NCBI GenBank assembly: GCA_024636345.1
Contig: JAGXHG010000040.1
Span: forward strand, 1-64,000
Direction of reading: 5' to 3'
Length of the DNA: 64,000 nucleotides
Origin: Desulfobulbaceae bacterium
GTDB lineage: Bacteria; Desulfobacterota; Desulfobulbia; Desulfobulbales; Desulfocapsaceae
The stretch's first letter is position 1. Each line of letters begins with the position of its first letter. Positions 1-12,031 of the stretch are shown piece after piece. Under the pieces are notes generated by a model. The model was not told where the DNA came from. It worked only from the letters and a program-made list of their open reading frames with translations, and made no database searches. The position numbers were made by a program, and so were the translations under genes.

Positions 1-2
1 AG

Positions 3-278
3 TATGCATCGGGCATCTACCAAGACTCCATCAAAAAATCTGGCTTTATCTGTAGTATGAGTCGCAAAGGAAATTGCTGGGATAACGCGCCAGCTGAAAG
101 TTTTTTTCATACGCTTAAGACCGAATTAACTCATCATGAAAAATATGCAACCAGGGCCGAGGCGAAAAGTAATATTTTTGAATATATAGAGGTCTTTTAC
201 AATCGCCAGAGGCGTCACTCGTCTATAGGATACTTGAGCCCAGTAGCATATGAGGCTGCTTATCAAAAAGCTGCGTAA
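3..278 (+). CDS. IS3-family transposase OrfB, C-terminal part (5' end outside window)
   Basis: This is the C-terminal end of an IS3 OrfB transposase, a DDE (RNase H-fold) recombinase that catalyses strand transfer of the element. The reading frame is open from the window edge; the first internal ATG is at 57. The stretch [17 protein letters not shown] carries the third catalytic acid (Glu in PAESFF) in its usual context. The later [15 protein letters not shown] block is the standard IS3 integrase-core ending. The protein stops at 278, a few bases before the terminal repeat, as is normal for these elements. Full-length OrfB proteins are usually near 270-300 residues, so about two thirds lies outside the window. 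Confidence 0.9.
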   Translation, partial: YASGIYQDSIKKSGFICSMSRKGNCWDNAPAESFFHTLKTELTHHEKYATRAEAKSNIFEYIEVFYNRQRRHSSIGYLSPVAYEAAYQKAA

Positions 279-283
279 TTATT

Positions 284-308
284 TGTCCGGAAAAGTCTTG
301 CCAGATCA
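284..308 (+). repeat. Putative right terminal inverted repeat of the IS3 element
   Basis: These 25 bases directly follow the transposase stop and mark the border between insertion sequence and chemoreceptor coding sequence. The block has the TGTCCGG...CCAGATCA form known from IS3-group right ends. The exact boundary is inferred from that resemblance and from where chemoreceptor homology resumes (codon at 309). Confidence 0.6.
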
Positions 309-2073
309 CATCAATGCGCTCTCGGCAAATGGCTCTATGGAACGGAACGGCAGGAAGCAGAACGCCATATACCGGCTCTTGTTCCTCTCCTAAAAAATCT
401 CGAACAGCCCCATGCCCAGTTACATTCCTCCGTCAAACAAATTAACGACCTTGCATCAAAGCAGGAAAAGAGCACAATTCTGTCCGAGACTCAGGCCATT
501 TTCGAGACTTCAACCAAGCCGGCAATGGTCTCCGTTGAGGCTATTCTGGCGGAAGTGATTACCGCAGTCGATGCCAATTCAACCGCAGCTCGTGAAAAGG
601 TCAATTCCTCTATCTCTTTCAGTCGAGGACTTATTCTTCTCCTTTCGCTTCTGGCTGTGAGTGTAGGATTACTGATCAGCTTTGTCATCTCTCGCAGCAT
701 CTCCCGTACCACACGCCAACTGACCAATATCACTGACAGCCTTGCCAAGGGGGATATGACAGCTCGTAGTGCCCTGGAACAGAAAGACGAGATGGGCCAG
801 CTTGCCTGCTCTGCCAACAACCTTGCCACAAGCCTTGACAACATGTTTTCACAGACCGGATGCTCTTCATCGACGATCAACGCCTCTACACTCAATCTCG
901 ACCGCTTGTCAGCCTCTCTTTTTTCATCCGCCGAAACCATGTCGGAAAGTTGCAATACGGTAGCAACAGTCGCAGAACAGATGAGTTCTAACATGTCAGC
1001 CATTGCAGCTGCAGCCGAAGAGACCAGCACCAATATCAGCATAGTGGCTGCCGCTACTGAAGAAATGACCACTACCATTACTGAAATCGCCGCAGGCTCA
1101 GCCAAAGCAAGTGTCATTACCATGCAGGCCGTGCAGGAAGCAGAAAAAGCTTCTACCAGCGTCAAGGAACTCGGCGATGCTGCACAAATGATCAACAAAG
1201 TGACTGAAACCATTAACGAAATCGCAGACCAGACTAACCTGCTCGCATTGAATGCCACGATTGAAGCTGCACGGGCCGGTGAGGCAGGAAAAGGCTTCGC
1301 GGTTGTTGCCAATGAAATCAAAGAGCTCGCCAAACAGACCACCGAAGCTACGCGTGAAATAAAGGAACGGATCGAAAACGTACAGAAGTCAACCGGGCAG
1401 ACCATAGCGGTCATAGACACCATCGCGGAGACCATCAACAACACAAACGATATCGTTTCATCTATGGCTGCCGCCGTCGAAGAGCAGGCTGTCACCAGCA
1501 GAGAGATAGCCTCTAACGTCAATCAAGCATCCATTGGCATGCAGGAAGTCACGGAGAATATCGCCCAGGCGTCGATCGCCAATGCAGAGGTGAGCAAAGA
1601 TATCGCCTTGGTCAAAAATGAATCACTGATCGTCGCTGCCGGCAGTTCTGACGTCAAGGAACTCTCAGCGGAGATGAAAGCCAATGCGGCTGCCCTTGAA
1701 CTTATCCTGGATCGCTTTACCTTCCGACCAGCCCTGTTTGATATAGGTAAGATTAAGGACGGACGCCCATTTCAACTGGAAGATGCGACTGACATCTGTT
1801 CTCAGCGGCTACATCGACATGGAATCGAAAAACGTTCCTGATCACCACCAATGCGAGTTTGGCAAATGGTACGATAATGCTCCTGAAAAGATCAAGCTCC
1901 ACCCGCTATTCAAGGAGATAGGTCAGCACCACGAGGCAGTGCACCGGAGAGTTGTTGAAGCTGTTGATCTGTTCAACACCAACAAAACCAACGCTGCCCG
2001 CAACAAGGTGGATGAATTTGAAGACGTCAGAAAGAAATTGTTTATCAGCCTTGACGAAATGTATCTCTCCTGA
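309..2073 (+). pseudogene. Methyl-accepting chemotaxis protein, truncated by IS and frameshifted before its CZB domain
   Basis: This is the remnant of a transmembrane chemoreceptor. The open frame starts directly after the IS end with [11 protein letters not shown], a CZB-like motif in what would be the periplasmic part. It continues through a membrane segment (about 625-705), a HAMP linker and a full signalling hairpin containing the tip motif [18 protein letters not shown]. The frame ends at 1841 in a nonsense tail, but a +1 step near 1757-1767 restores a C-terminal CZB zinc-binding domain. That domain reads [12 protein letters not shown], then DHHQCEFGKWY, then HHEAVH, and ends at 2073. 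The two frames together give a normal MCP-CZB architecture, so I read one gene with an inserted base (probably the extra G in GACGGACG) plus a 5' loss to the IS. The first in-frame ATG is at 525, after the sensor region has been lost. A sequencing error could explain the frameshift but not the IS junction. Confidence 0.85.
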
Positions 2074-2098
2074 TTACTGCGGAAATAGTGCACTGGGC

Positions 2099-2137
2099 AA
2101 ATGAGCCAGGTAGTGATTTCGCTTCCTGGCTCATTTT
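2099..2137 (+). terminator. Rho-independent terminator after the chemoreceptor remnant
   Basis: A perfect 12-bp stem, AAATGAGCCAGG at 2099-2110 paired with CCTGGCTCATTT at 2125-2136, closes a 14-base loop and ends in a short T run. It lies 26 bp after the CZB-frame stop. That fits transcription end of the chemoreceptor gene and indirectly supports 2073 as the original gene end. Confidence 0.7.
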
Positions 2138-3060
<923 letters not shown>

Positions 3061-3127
3061 AGATGGACGCTGACGTGAAAAAAGGAACTGCGGATTCTAT
3101 GCAACAGAGAGGGTTCCGGATAATATT

Positions 3128-4599
3128 ATGATAAATTTTTGGCGAATTTTCTGTCATCTGGTCTGGCTTGTACTGCTGGCGCCACTGTCCCTGTGGGCTG
3201 ATCAACAACCGGGTGCAACGGGGCAGTACCATGTCTCACCGTGGGAGACTGAGGTACTGGTTGCTCTTTTGATGATTGGCACCTTTGGGGGATGCCTCAT
3301 ATGGTATCGTAATATAAAGAATTTGAACCGACGGTTACAGAATGCCTTGACACAAAAGGAAAAAACGGAGACAGAGGCAAAGAAATTTTTTCATGTGGTC
3401 AACGGATGTCCGGTTTCCATTATCATCACCAATGCGCAAGGATTCATTGAGTACGCAAATCCCATGTTTTGTACGGAAACGGGTTACACCAGCAAAGAGG
3501 TGATCGGACGCAAACCAAGCATGCTCCAAAGCACACACACTCCGCTGGAAGTCTATGAGGATCTGTGGCAGACTACCACCAGAGGAGAGGTTTGGCAGGG
3601 GAAACTGTGCTGCCAGAGAAAAGATGGCACCCTCTTTTGGGCAAAGAGCAGTATTGGACCCATTAAAGATCAGACCGGCAAGATAAGCCATTACGTAGCG
3701 GTGAAGGAAAATATTGATCAAACGGTCGCCCTGGAGCAGGAGTTACACTCTTATCAGGCAAAGCTGGAAAAGATTATTTCCCAACGCACCGAAGAACTGC
3801 AGAGATCATTGGAACAGATCGAACCGGCACAGAGGCACATTGACTGTATCCTGGCCTCCCTGGCGGACGGACTTCTGGTCACGGATGGGAACGACACGAT
3901 TATTCTTCTCAACGCGGTTGCGGAAGAATTTTTCAAGGTTCAGGCCAAGGATGTGATCAATACCACCACCCTTCAGGAACTGTTGGCCAGGCATGCCCTC
4001 AGTGTCATTGATCTGCGCAAGACAGAAACGGTAAAGGGTGCCCAGCGCTTTGATGTGGAGCTGCCCACCGAGGATCAACAAGGGATTCGCGTCTTACAAG
4101 CCTCTTCTTCACGAGTATATGACAAGTCAGGGGTTGAACTAGGGGGTACGGTTACCCTCTTTCATGACATTACCAGGGAGCGCGAACTGGACCGACTGAA
4201 GACGGAATTCGTCAGCACCGCCGTCCATGAACTGCGCACGCCTCTCACTTCCATTCGAGGTTTTTCTGAACTCCTGCTGGAGAGGACTTTTCCCCAGGAA
4301 GAGGAGAAGAAATTTCTTTTTTACATCAATCAACAGTCTGAAAATCTTACAAGCATTATCAACGACTTGCTTGATGTATCGAGAATCGAGTCCCGACAGG
4401 GACTTGGTCTTGCCAAGAAAGAAACGGCCATCGGTCCCCTCCTGCGGGAGGTGCTCTTGTTTTGTCAGGAGCCGGGAAATGGTCATCACTGCAACCTTCA
4501 CTTGGACGAGCAGGAAATCTTTCTTGATATCGACAAACAGAAGATCACCCAGGCGCAGGAACGACAGTCACCATAACCCTGCCTATTGGAGAAGCTTGA
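3128..4599 (+). pseudogene. PAS-PAS sensor histidine kinase with its ATPase domain deleted
   Basis: The open frame runs 3128-4576 (482 residues). It has a signal-like hydrophobic start, a membrane segment near residues 42-60, a PAS domain (about 87-190), a coiled linker, a second PAS (about 235-340) and a HisKA domain with phospho-acceptor His367 in AVHELRTPLTS. It breaks off after DKQKITQ, exactly where the ATP-binding N box should start, and ends in QERQSP. In the +2 frame from 4552, GAGTTVTITLPIGEA and a TGA at 4597-4599 give the last residues of a HATPase_c domain. About 100 codons holding the N, G1, F and G2 boxes are therefore missing through a frame-changing internal deletion. A protein made from this gene could sense and be phosphorylated in trans but could not bind ATP. 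Confidence 0.85.
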
Positions 4600-4769
4600 T
4601 GCCTCTCAAAAAAATACTCATTGTCGATGATCGTGTGGAATTACCCAATTTGGTGGGCGCCAGCCTCCGCTCAGCAGAATTTTTCATCACCAGCCTTATC
4701 TCTGGAACGGGAACCGCCTCAACACAAGGAAAGAATACTCAGTGCAAAAGTATCAAACCTGTAACATGA
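4599..4769 (+). pseudogene. Response regulator stub (receiver domain start only)
   Basis: An ATG overlapping the kinase remnant's TGA (4597-4601) starts MPLKKILIVDDRVELPNLV, a standard receiver-domain beginning with the acidic Asp-Asp pair. Similarity ends after about 28 residues, and the frame then runs through unrelated sequence to a stop at 4767-4769. The phospho-accepting Asp (normally near residue 54) and the rest of the receiver are gone. The overlap with the kinase shows the original kinase-regulator operon. The deletion probably ends next to msrAB, whose stop is 7 bp away. Confidence 0.75.
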
Positions 4770-4775
4770 AGGTTG

Positions 4776-5825
4776 CTAAAAACGGTTCCGATATTCTCCA
4801 TAGCCCTCTTCTTCCAGTTTTGAGAGCGGAATAAAACGCAGGGCGGCGGAATTCATACAGTAACGCAGCCCCGTAGGCATGGGACCATCGTCAAAGACAT
4901 GCCCCAGGTGCGAGTCCCCATGGACACTGCGTATCTCAGTGCGCACGGTAAAAAAACCACGATCCTTTTTCTCCACCACGTTCTTTTCTTCAAGGGGCCT
5001 GGTAAAACTGGGCCAACCAGTCCCTGAGGCAAACTTGTCCCTGGAGCTGAAAAGCGGCTCACCGGACACCACATCCACATAGATGCCCTCCTCTTTATTT
5101 TCCCAATACTCATTATGAAAGGCCGGCTCAGTAGCCTCTTTCTGGGTCACCTTATACTGCAGGGGAGTGAGGCGCCGGCGCAACTCTTCATCGGCTGGTT
5201 TTACATACTCTTTTTTCTGCTGCATCCTCTTTTGGGGCCACGCCTTTTCGAGAAATGCCTTTCTGCCTGAACCCTCTTTATAAGCTGCATAATGACTGTA
5301 ATTTTTCCGATAATAATCCTGATGGTACTCCTCTGCCTCATAAAAGGGGACTGGTGGCAGGATCTGGGTGACAATAGGGCCTGAGAAAAGACCTGAGGCC
5401 GCGAGGTCTGTTTTGGATTTTTCAGCCAGCGCCTTCTGCCCCTCATTTTGATAAAAAATAGCCGTTTTATATTGAGACCCACGATCGGCAAACTGGCCAC
5501 CACCATCGGTGGGATCTATCTGATGCCAGAATACCTCCAGCAACTGCGCATAGGATACCTTCGCAGGATCATAAACAACCCTCACCGCCTCATAATGATC
5601 GGTCCGGCCACTGCTCACCTGCTGATAATCTGCGGTCTCCTTGCTGCCACCCGCATAGCCGGCCGTTACCTCGAAAACCCCTTCCAGCTCCTGAAAAGGC
5701 GGTTCCATACACCAGAAACAACCACCGCCAAAAATGGCCACCTCCCGCTGTTCATTGGCCATCACCGGCGTAACGCAGCCCACACCCATCAACAACACAG
5801 CCAGGAAAGTAAAAGTTAAAGACAT
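4776..5825 (-). CDS. msrAB: Bifunctional peptide-methionine (S)/(R)-S-oxide reductase MsrA-MsrB, exported
   Basis: This 349-residue fusion repairs oxidised methionine in proteins: the MsrA part reduces the S epimer and the MsrB part the R epimer, using thioredoxin-type electrons. The MsrA motif [12 protein letters not shown] has its catalytic Cys at residue 36. The MsrB half (from about residue 210) ends in [13 protein letters not shown] with catalytic Cys323, and has GTGWPSF and GDSHLGHVF. It lacks the CxxC zinc pairs seen in some MsrB. The first 23 residues form a signal peptide with a likely cleavage after VMA, so the enzyme acts in the periplasm. A GGAGG box lies about 6 bases before the ATG. 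It is divergent from pyrG and convergent with the decayed sensory genes. Confidence 0.95.
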   Translation of the reverse strand: MSLTFTFLAVLLMGVGCVTPVMANEQREVAIFGGGCFWCMEPPFQELEGVFEVTAGYAGGSKETADYQQVSSGRTDHYEAVRVVYDPAKVSYAQLLEVFWHQIDPTDGGGQFADRGSQYKTAIFYQNEGQKALAEKSKTDLAASGLFSGPIVTQILPPVPFYEAEEYHQDYYRKNYSHYAAYKEGSGRKAFLEKAWPQKRMQQKKEYVKPADEELRRRLTPLQYKVTQKEATEPAFHNEYWENKEEGIYVDVVSGEPLFSSRDKFASGTGWPSFTRPLEEKNVVEKKDRGFFTVRTEIRSVHGDSHLGHVFDDGPMPTGLRYCMNSAALRFIPLSKLEEEGYGEYRNRF

Positions 5826-5906
5826 GACGTCCTCCAGGGAATAAGTTTTTGATAATAATTCTCGATAAAGAACAAAATAATTACGGCAAGGCTGAAAAAC
5901 AAGTAA

Positions 5907-7726
<1,820 letters not shown>

Positions 7727-7727
7727 A

Positions 7728-8579
7728 ATGACAGCCCAAAACGTCTCCCCGGTCGCTATTGACACCCCGAGTGGCGGCCTGATCCAGGTCGGTTCCGGCC
7801 AGCCTCTGCTGCTCATCGCCGGGCCCTGCGCCCTCGAGTCGGAAGAGATGGCCCGCAGGGTGGCAGGCACCATGCAGGAGATCTGCGCACGCCTCGGACT
7901 CTCCTATGTCTTCAAGGCCTCCTTTGACAAGGCCAACCGCACTTCTCTCTCCTCTTACCGGGGTCCTGGCCTGAAAGAGGGACTGGCCATTCTCTCCCGC
8001 ATCAAAGAAGAGCTGCAGGTGCCCGTGATCTCCGATGTCCATGAAACATCCCAGGTAGAGGCCGCCGCCGAGGTTCTGGACTTTATCCAGATCCCGGCAT
8101 TTCTCTGCCGACAGACCGATCTCCTCACTGCCGTGGCCGAAACAAGCAGACCCATTAACCTGAAAAAGGGGCAGTTTGTTTCTCCCTGGGACATAGAACA
8201 TGGTGTGAACAAGATCCGGGCGGCAGGCGGTAAAAAAGTCATGCTGGTCGAGCGGGGTGCAAGCTTTGGCTACAATAATCTGGTGGTCGATATGCGCGCA
8301 CTGCCCATCATGCGCTCCTTTGACTGCCCGGTAATCTACGATGCCACCCACTCTGTACAACTGCCAGGAGGTGCCGGCACATCTTCCGGCGGCCAGAGAG
8401 AGTTTATCGCCCCACTCAGCCGGGCCGCGGTTGCTGCCGGTATAGACGGCCTCTTCATGGAGGTCCATCCAGATCCGGACAAGGCCCTCTGTGACGGCCC
8501 CAATTCCATCGCCCTGGATCAGATTGAAGTAATCCTGACCCAGCTGGTGCAGATTCGTCAGGTATGTCAGGGATTTTAG
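7728..8579 (+). CDS. kdsA: 3-deoxy-8-phosphooctulonate synthase (KDO-8-phosphate synthase)
   Basis: This enzyme condenses phosphoenolpyruvate with arabinose 5-phosphate to make KDO-8-phosphate, the committed step to the inner-core sugar of LPS. At 283 residues it has the usual length. Motifs include LLLIAGPCALES, FKASFDKANRTS, DVHE, QIPAFLCRQTDLL and YDATHSVQLPGG. Cys34 in AGPC marks the metal-dependent class; the metal-independent enterobacterial type has Asn there. The ATG at 7728 is the only good start, but it has no Shine-Dalgarno sequence and sits directly behind the structured repeat, whose second helix closes 2 bases upstream. Translation may therefore depend on that structure, which is inference. 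Confidence 0.96.
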   Translation: MTAQNVSPVAIDTPSGGLIQVGSGQPLLLIAGPCALESEEMARRVAGTMQEICARLGLSYVFKASFDKANRTSLSSYRGPGLKEGLAILSRIKEELQVPVISDVHETSQVEAAAEVLDFIQIPAFLCRQTDLLTAVAETSRPINLKKGQFVSPWDIEHGVNKIRAAGGKKVMLVERGASFGYNNLVVDMRALPIMRSFDCPVIYDATHSVQLPGGAGTSSGGQREFIAPLSRAAVAAGIDGLFMEVHPDPDKALCDGPNSIALDQIEVILTQLVQIRQVCQGF

Positions 8580-8668
8580 GCCTTCAGTCCTTTGCTTTTT
8601 GATTCCCCAGCACATTCTGCGTAAAAAATAGAACAAGGCAGAATCACAGAAAAACTGGAGATTACGCC

Positions 8669-10711
8669 ATGAAGTTCCCGCAAACCTTCCTTCAAAAAAT
8701 AAAACAGGACGGTATGCTGTCTGCGATATTGGGCCTGTTGCTTTTAACAGCTTTTTTGTCGCCAATCGTATCGTCTGATGGTTATGCCTTCAGCAATACT
8801 CTTGTTGAGAAAAAAACCCTTGTGGCAAAGGCTAACCAGGATGGATCTATCAGGATTATTGTCAGGGTTAAAACAACGCAACCATTTCAGCCCATGGCAG
8901 ATACAGTATCCTCTTCGGCACGTGCGCAGATGAATCAAATCGATTCTGCACAAGAGTCTGTGTTACGCGGTTTGGCAGGGCATAAGATACTGAATAGTTA
9001 CAAGTTTAGATATACACCTTATCTCTCAATGACAGTTGACAGCGCAGCCTTGGATTCCCTTCTTGCATCTCCAGATGTGCAACAGATTCAAGAGGATACC
9101 TTGAACGCTCCTACTCTTGACAAAAGCGTTCCCCGCATAGGGGCCTCCAATCTACATTCTTCCAATATTAAAGGCACCGGAATCACCATCGCGGTGTTGG
9201 ATACAGGCGTTGATAAAACCCATCCGTTCCTCTCCAGAAGTGTGGTTTCAGAGGCCTGCTATTCAACGAATTATTTGCCATATAGCAGTACAACAATCTG
9301 CCCTGGGGGCGTGACGGAATCGACCGCCGTTGACTCTGCCATGCCATATATTAGCGGGATTTGTCCCGCAGAAGAGTGTGATCACGGTACCCATGTGGCT
9401 GGTATTGCTGGAGGCAGACAATCTGTCAGCGGGTCACCTGGTCCCGGGGTTGCACCGGAAGCTGATATCATAGCAGTGCAGGTTTTTTCACGATTTGATA
9501 GCGATGCATATTGTGGTGGAACGTCGCCATGTGCATTATCCTATACCAGTGACCAACTGAAAGGACTTGAACGAGTTTATGAATTAAGAGACACCTATAC
9601 TATTGCGTCTGTAAATATGAGTCTTGGAGGCGGTAAATATAGCAGTGTTAGCGAATGTGACAGAGACTCAAGGAAAGAAATCATTGATAATTTGCGAGCA
9701 GCAGGTATTGCCACCATTATTGCCTCAGGCAATGATGGCTATTGTGGCTATATCAACGCTCCTGCCTGTATATCGTCTGCCATAAGTGTGGGAGCCACTA
9801 CCGATACTGACTCAGTTGCCTCGTACTCTAACAGCGCCGATTTCATGAGTCTTTTTGCCCCTGGCTCAACGATCAATTCATCAATTCCCGGCAGCAGTTA
9901 TGCAAGTTGGAATGGTACTTCAATGGCAACTCCGCATGTAGCAGGCGCATGGGCATTGCTCAAACAACAAAGACCTGATGCCAGCGTAACAGAGATCCTT
10001 AGCGCCTTCCAGGCTACAGGATTATCTGTTACGGACGGAGACTGTTCTTCTGTAACAAAAAAAAGGATTAATGTGTTAGAGAATTTCATGACGGCACCAG
10101 CCTACAACCTCAATGTAAACTCCTCCCATGCGTCCAGCGTTGCCATTACCGGCAATCCCGGACTCTACTCAGGAACGACTAATTACAGCGAAAGCACTAT
10201 TGACCCAGACACAAACATCACACTGGCAGCACCATCAACCTCCGGCAGTGTAACCTTTATTAACTGGAGCGGATGTGACTCCACAGCCAGCACAGATTGC
10301 ACCGTTTCAATGACCAAAAACAAAACGGTAACTGCAAATTACACCTCAGCAGATGCTATTGCATTACAACATGATGTCACCGTAAGCAATCTCTCCGGTG
10401 CACAAGATGAAATGCTCGATTATTATATCACTGTCCCCACTGGTACCCACTCTCTAACAGTTCAGATATGGGGAGGGAACGGCGATGCCGACCTCTATGT
10501 CCGCTACGGTTCCAAGCCCACTCTAACTGACTGGGACTACAGACCCTATCTTACTGGAAACAAAGAGAATGTCTTCATCAGCAATCCCAAGGCGGGAAAC
10601 TGGTATATTTCAGCAAATGGATACAGTGCCTTTTCAGGAGTTAACCTTAAGGCAAAATTCGGCTCCCCCTGGAGCCTCTTTATGCCTGCGATCCTGAGCA
10701 AGCCACAATAA
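8669..10711 (+). CDS. Secreted subtilisin-like serine protease (S8) with InlB-like and PPC C-terminal domains
   Basis: A 680-residue exported protease. It has an N-terminal signal (hydrophobic segment about residues 17-33) and an I9-type propeptide (about 50-150). The S8 catalytic domain has Asp178 in AVLDTGVD, His239 in DHGTHVAG, the oxyanion Asn in ASGND, and Ser418 in NGTSMATPHVAG. It then has a divergent InlB-type repeat of about 75 residues (from NLNVNSSH to VTANYTS) and a C-terminal pre-peptidase (PPC) domain with DADLYVRYGS. Several Cys pairs suggest disulfides. A CTGGAG box precedes the ATG by about 9 bases. It is A+T-richer than its neighbours and sits between kdsA and kdsC, genes that are often adjacent, so it looks like a later insertion. 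The target is unknown; extracellular protein degradation is the simplest reading. Confidence 0.93.
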   Translation: MKFPQTFLQKIKQDGMLSAILGLLLLTAFLSPIVSSDGYAFSNTLVEKKTLVAKANQDGSIRIIVRVKTTQPFQPMADTVSSSARAQMNQIDSAQESVLRGLAGHKILNSYKFRYTPYLSMTVDSAALDSLLASPDVQQIQEDTLNAPTLDKSVPRIGASNLHSSNIKGTGITIAVLDTGVDKTHPFLSRSVVSEACYSTNYLPYSSTTICPGGVTESTAVDSAMPYISGICPAEECDHGTHVAGIAGGRQSVSGSPGPGVAPEADIIAVQVFSRFDSDAYCGGTSPCALSYTSDQLKGLERVYELRDTYTIASVNMSLGGGKYSSVSECDRDSRKEIIDNLRAAGIATIIASGNDGYCGYINAPACISSAISVGATTDTDSVASYSNSADFMSLFAPGSTINSSIPGSSYASWNGTSMATPHVAGAWALLKQQRPDASVTEILSAFQATGLSVTDGDCSSVTKKRINVLENFMTAPAYNLNVNSSHASSVAITGNPGLYSGTTNYSESTIDPDTNITLAAPSTSGSVTFINWSGCDSTASTDCTVSMTKNKTVTANYTSADAIALQHDVTVSNLSGAQDEMLDYYITVPTGTHSLTVQIWGGNGDADLYVRYGSKPTLTDWDYRPYLTGNKENVFISNPKAGNWYISANGYSAFSGVNLKAKFGSPWSLFMPAILSKPQ

Positions 10712-10778
10712 CAGATCCCTACAATATCATTAGCTAACTTAAAGAAGATAATTTTATCAATCAACCCCCCTGAAGCCC

Positions 10779-11426
10779 ATGTGCCCTGACTCCTGCATCC
10801 CCACAAAGCCCGGCCAGTACCCCTCAGACTGCGAGGTCCTCGAAGGCTATCGCAAAATGGCCGGAAATCAACCAGCCAGCCCCATTCGCAGTGCGGCCTG
10901 GCAGGCAGCGCTTTCCAAGGCTAAGCCCATCCGTATTCTGCTTCTCGATGTGGACGGCGTGCTCACCGATGGCAGTCTCATCTATTCCCATGAAGAGCAG
11001 GAATCAAAGGCCTTCAATACCCAGGATGGTTTTGGCCTGCGCCTCCTGCAGGAGGCAGGCCTGGAGCTGGGCGTAATTACGGCCCGCAGCTCCGAGGCCG
11101 TGGCCAGGCGTTGCGCCAACCTGAAGATGCACTATGTCTATCAAGGGGTCGGAAACAAAGTGGAGGCCTACAAAGAGATCCTGAAACAATCAGGCTGCAA
11201 ACCCTTTGAAATTGCCTACATGGGGGACGACTGGCTGGACCTTGTTCTCCTTACCCGGGCAGGATTCAGCGCTGCCCCGGCCAATGCGGTACCAGAAATC
11301 AAGGAAGCCGTACACTATACCACCGAACAATCAGGCGGCCATGGCGCAGTCCGGGAGATCTGCAATCTGATTCTTGAAGCCAAAGGTCAGTATCGGCAAC
11401 TTCTGCAAAGCTATATGAGTCGATGA
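10779..11426 (+). CDS. kdsC: 3-deoxy-D-manno-octulosonate 8-phosphate phosphatase
   Basis: This HAD-family phosphatase removes phosphate from KDO-8-P to give KDO. The nucleophile motif LLLDVDGVLTDGS has Asp57 and Asp59 (counted from 10779), followed by ITARSSEA (motif II Thr/Ser region) and YMGDDWLDL (motif IV acids). Family members are usually near 170-190 residues. The frame gives 215 from 10779, and the ATG at 10857, behind a GAAGG-like box, gives 189 and may be the true start. The stop overlaps the lptC start (ATGAGTATG), so the two are co-translated. Its natural partner kdsA is separated from it by the subtilase gene. Confidence 0.93.
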   Translation: MCPDSCIPTKPGQYPSDCEVLEGYRKMAGNQPASPIRSAAWQAALSKAKPIRILLLDVDGVLTDGSLIYSHEEQESKAFNTQDGFGLRLLQEAGLELGVITARSSEAVARRCANLKMHYVYQGVGNKVEAYKEILKQSGCKPFEIAYMGDDWLDLVLLTRAGFSAAPANAVPEIKEAVHYTTEQSGGHGAVREICNLILEAKGQYRQLLQSYMSR

Positions 11427-12010
11427 GTATGAACATTAACAGCAGAAACTTCATCTGGCTGGTTCCCCTTGCCCTGCTGCTCACCTTCCCTTTGTGGCGG
11501 ATGCCACTGACCGCCTTTCTTGCTCCCCGGGGCGGCTACGAACCGGCTTTGGCTCAGGGTCGGCAGAATGCCCATGACTTTACCATGAACACCGTTCATA
11601 TCATCCAGAGCCATAATGGACTGACCACCCTTGACATCGTTGCCAAACGTGCCATGACCGGCAAGACAACCGATGAATTCAAGATGGAGGATATCAATGC
11701 CACCATCACCAGCGAGCAGGGAGAACAAACTCACATCACCGCCCGACAGGGTATCTTTGACAAGGCATCCAGCATGCTCACTCTCATTGACAAAGTGGTC
11801 ATCAAAAAGCCCAAGGAAAAATACGAGATCTACACCGAGCTCCTCCATTATAACGACAAGAGTAAAATAGCCAAGTGCCCCGGCCCCACCAGACTCATAG
11901 GCAAGGACGTATCCATTAAAGGCGGGAGCCTCGAGTACAACATGCTTACCAATAGCTACGACATTGGCGGCAGAGTCTACTGCAAACTCAATGAATTTGT
12001 CCGCCCGTAG
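11423..12010 (+). CDS. lptC: LPS export ABC transporter periplasmic protein LptC
   Basis: LptC is a bitopic inner-membrane protein that receives LPS from LptB2FG and passes it to LptA in the periplasmic bridge. This 195-residue protein has a single N-terminal membrane segment (about residues 9-31) and a periplasmic beta-jellyroll-type region. Recognisable stretches include DEFKMEDINATI, ITARQGIFDK and LIDKVVIKKP. It overlaps kdsC by 4 bases. The usual next genes, lptA and lptB, do not follow; the next gene is trmO on the other strand. Assignment rests on the fold pattern and position after kdsC, since LptC sequences are poorly conserved. Confidence 0.85.
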   Translation: MSMNINSRNFIWLVPLALLLTFPLWRMPLTAFLAPRGGYEPALAQGRQNAHDFTMNTVHIIQSHNGLTTLDIVAKRAMTGKTTDEFKMEDINATITSEQGEQTHITARQGIFDKASSMLTLIDKVVIKKPKEKYEIYTELLHYNDKSKIAKCPGPTRLIGKDVSIKGGSLEYNMLTNSYDIGGRVYCKLNEFVRP

Positions 12011-12031
12011 GGCCGCTTTTCTTTTCCTCTC

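Larger units (their letters stand above)
1..308 (+). mobile_element. Right end of an IS3-family insertion sequence
   Basis: The window opens inside an IS3-family element. It contains the last part of the OrfB transposase and, after its stop, a terminal sequence at 284-308 that begins TGTCCGGAAAAG and ends CCAGATCA, the form expected of an IS3-group right inverted repeat. At the next base the sequence becomes an in-frame chemoreceptor gene, so the element has inserted in, or deleted into, that gene. The left end lies outside the window, so the matching repeat and target duplication cannot be checked here. Confidence 0.8.

Noticed and set aside
491-1522. 343-codon minus-strand open frame across the chemoreceptor
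   Set aside because: It lies exactly opposite the MCP signalling region and its translation is a Ser/Ala/Val-rich mirror of heptad codons with no family motif. It is a shadow frame.
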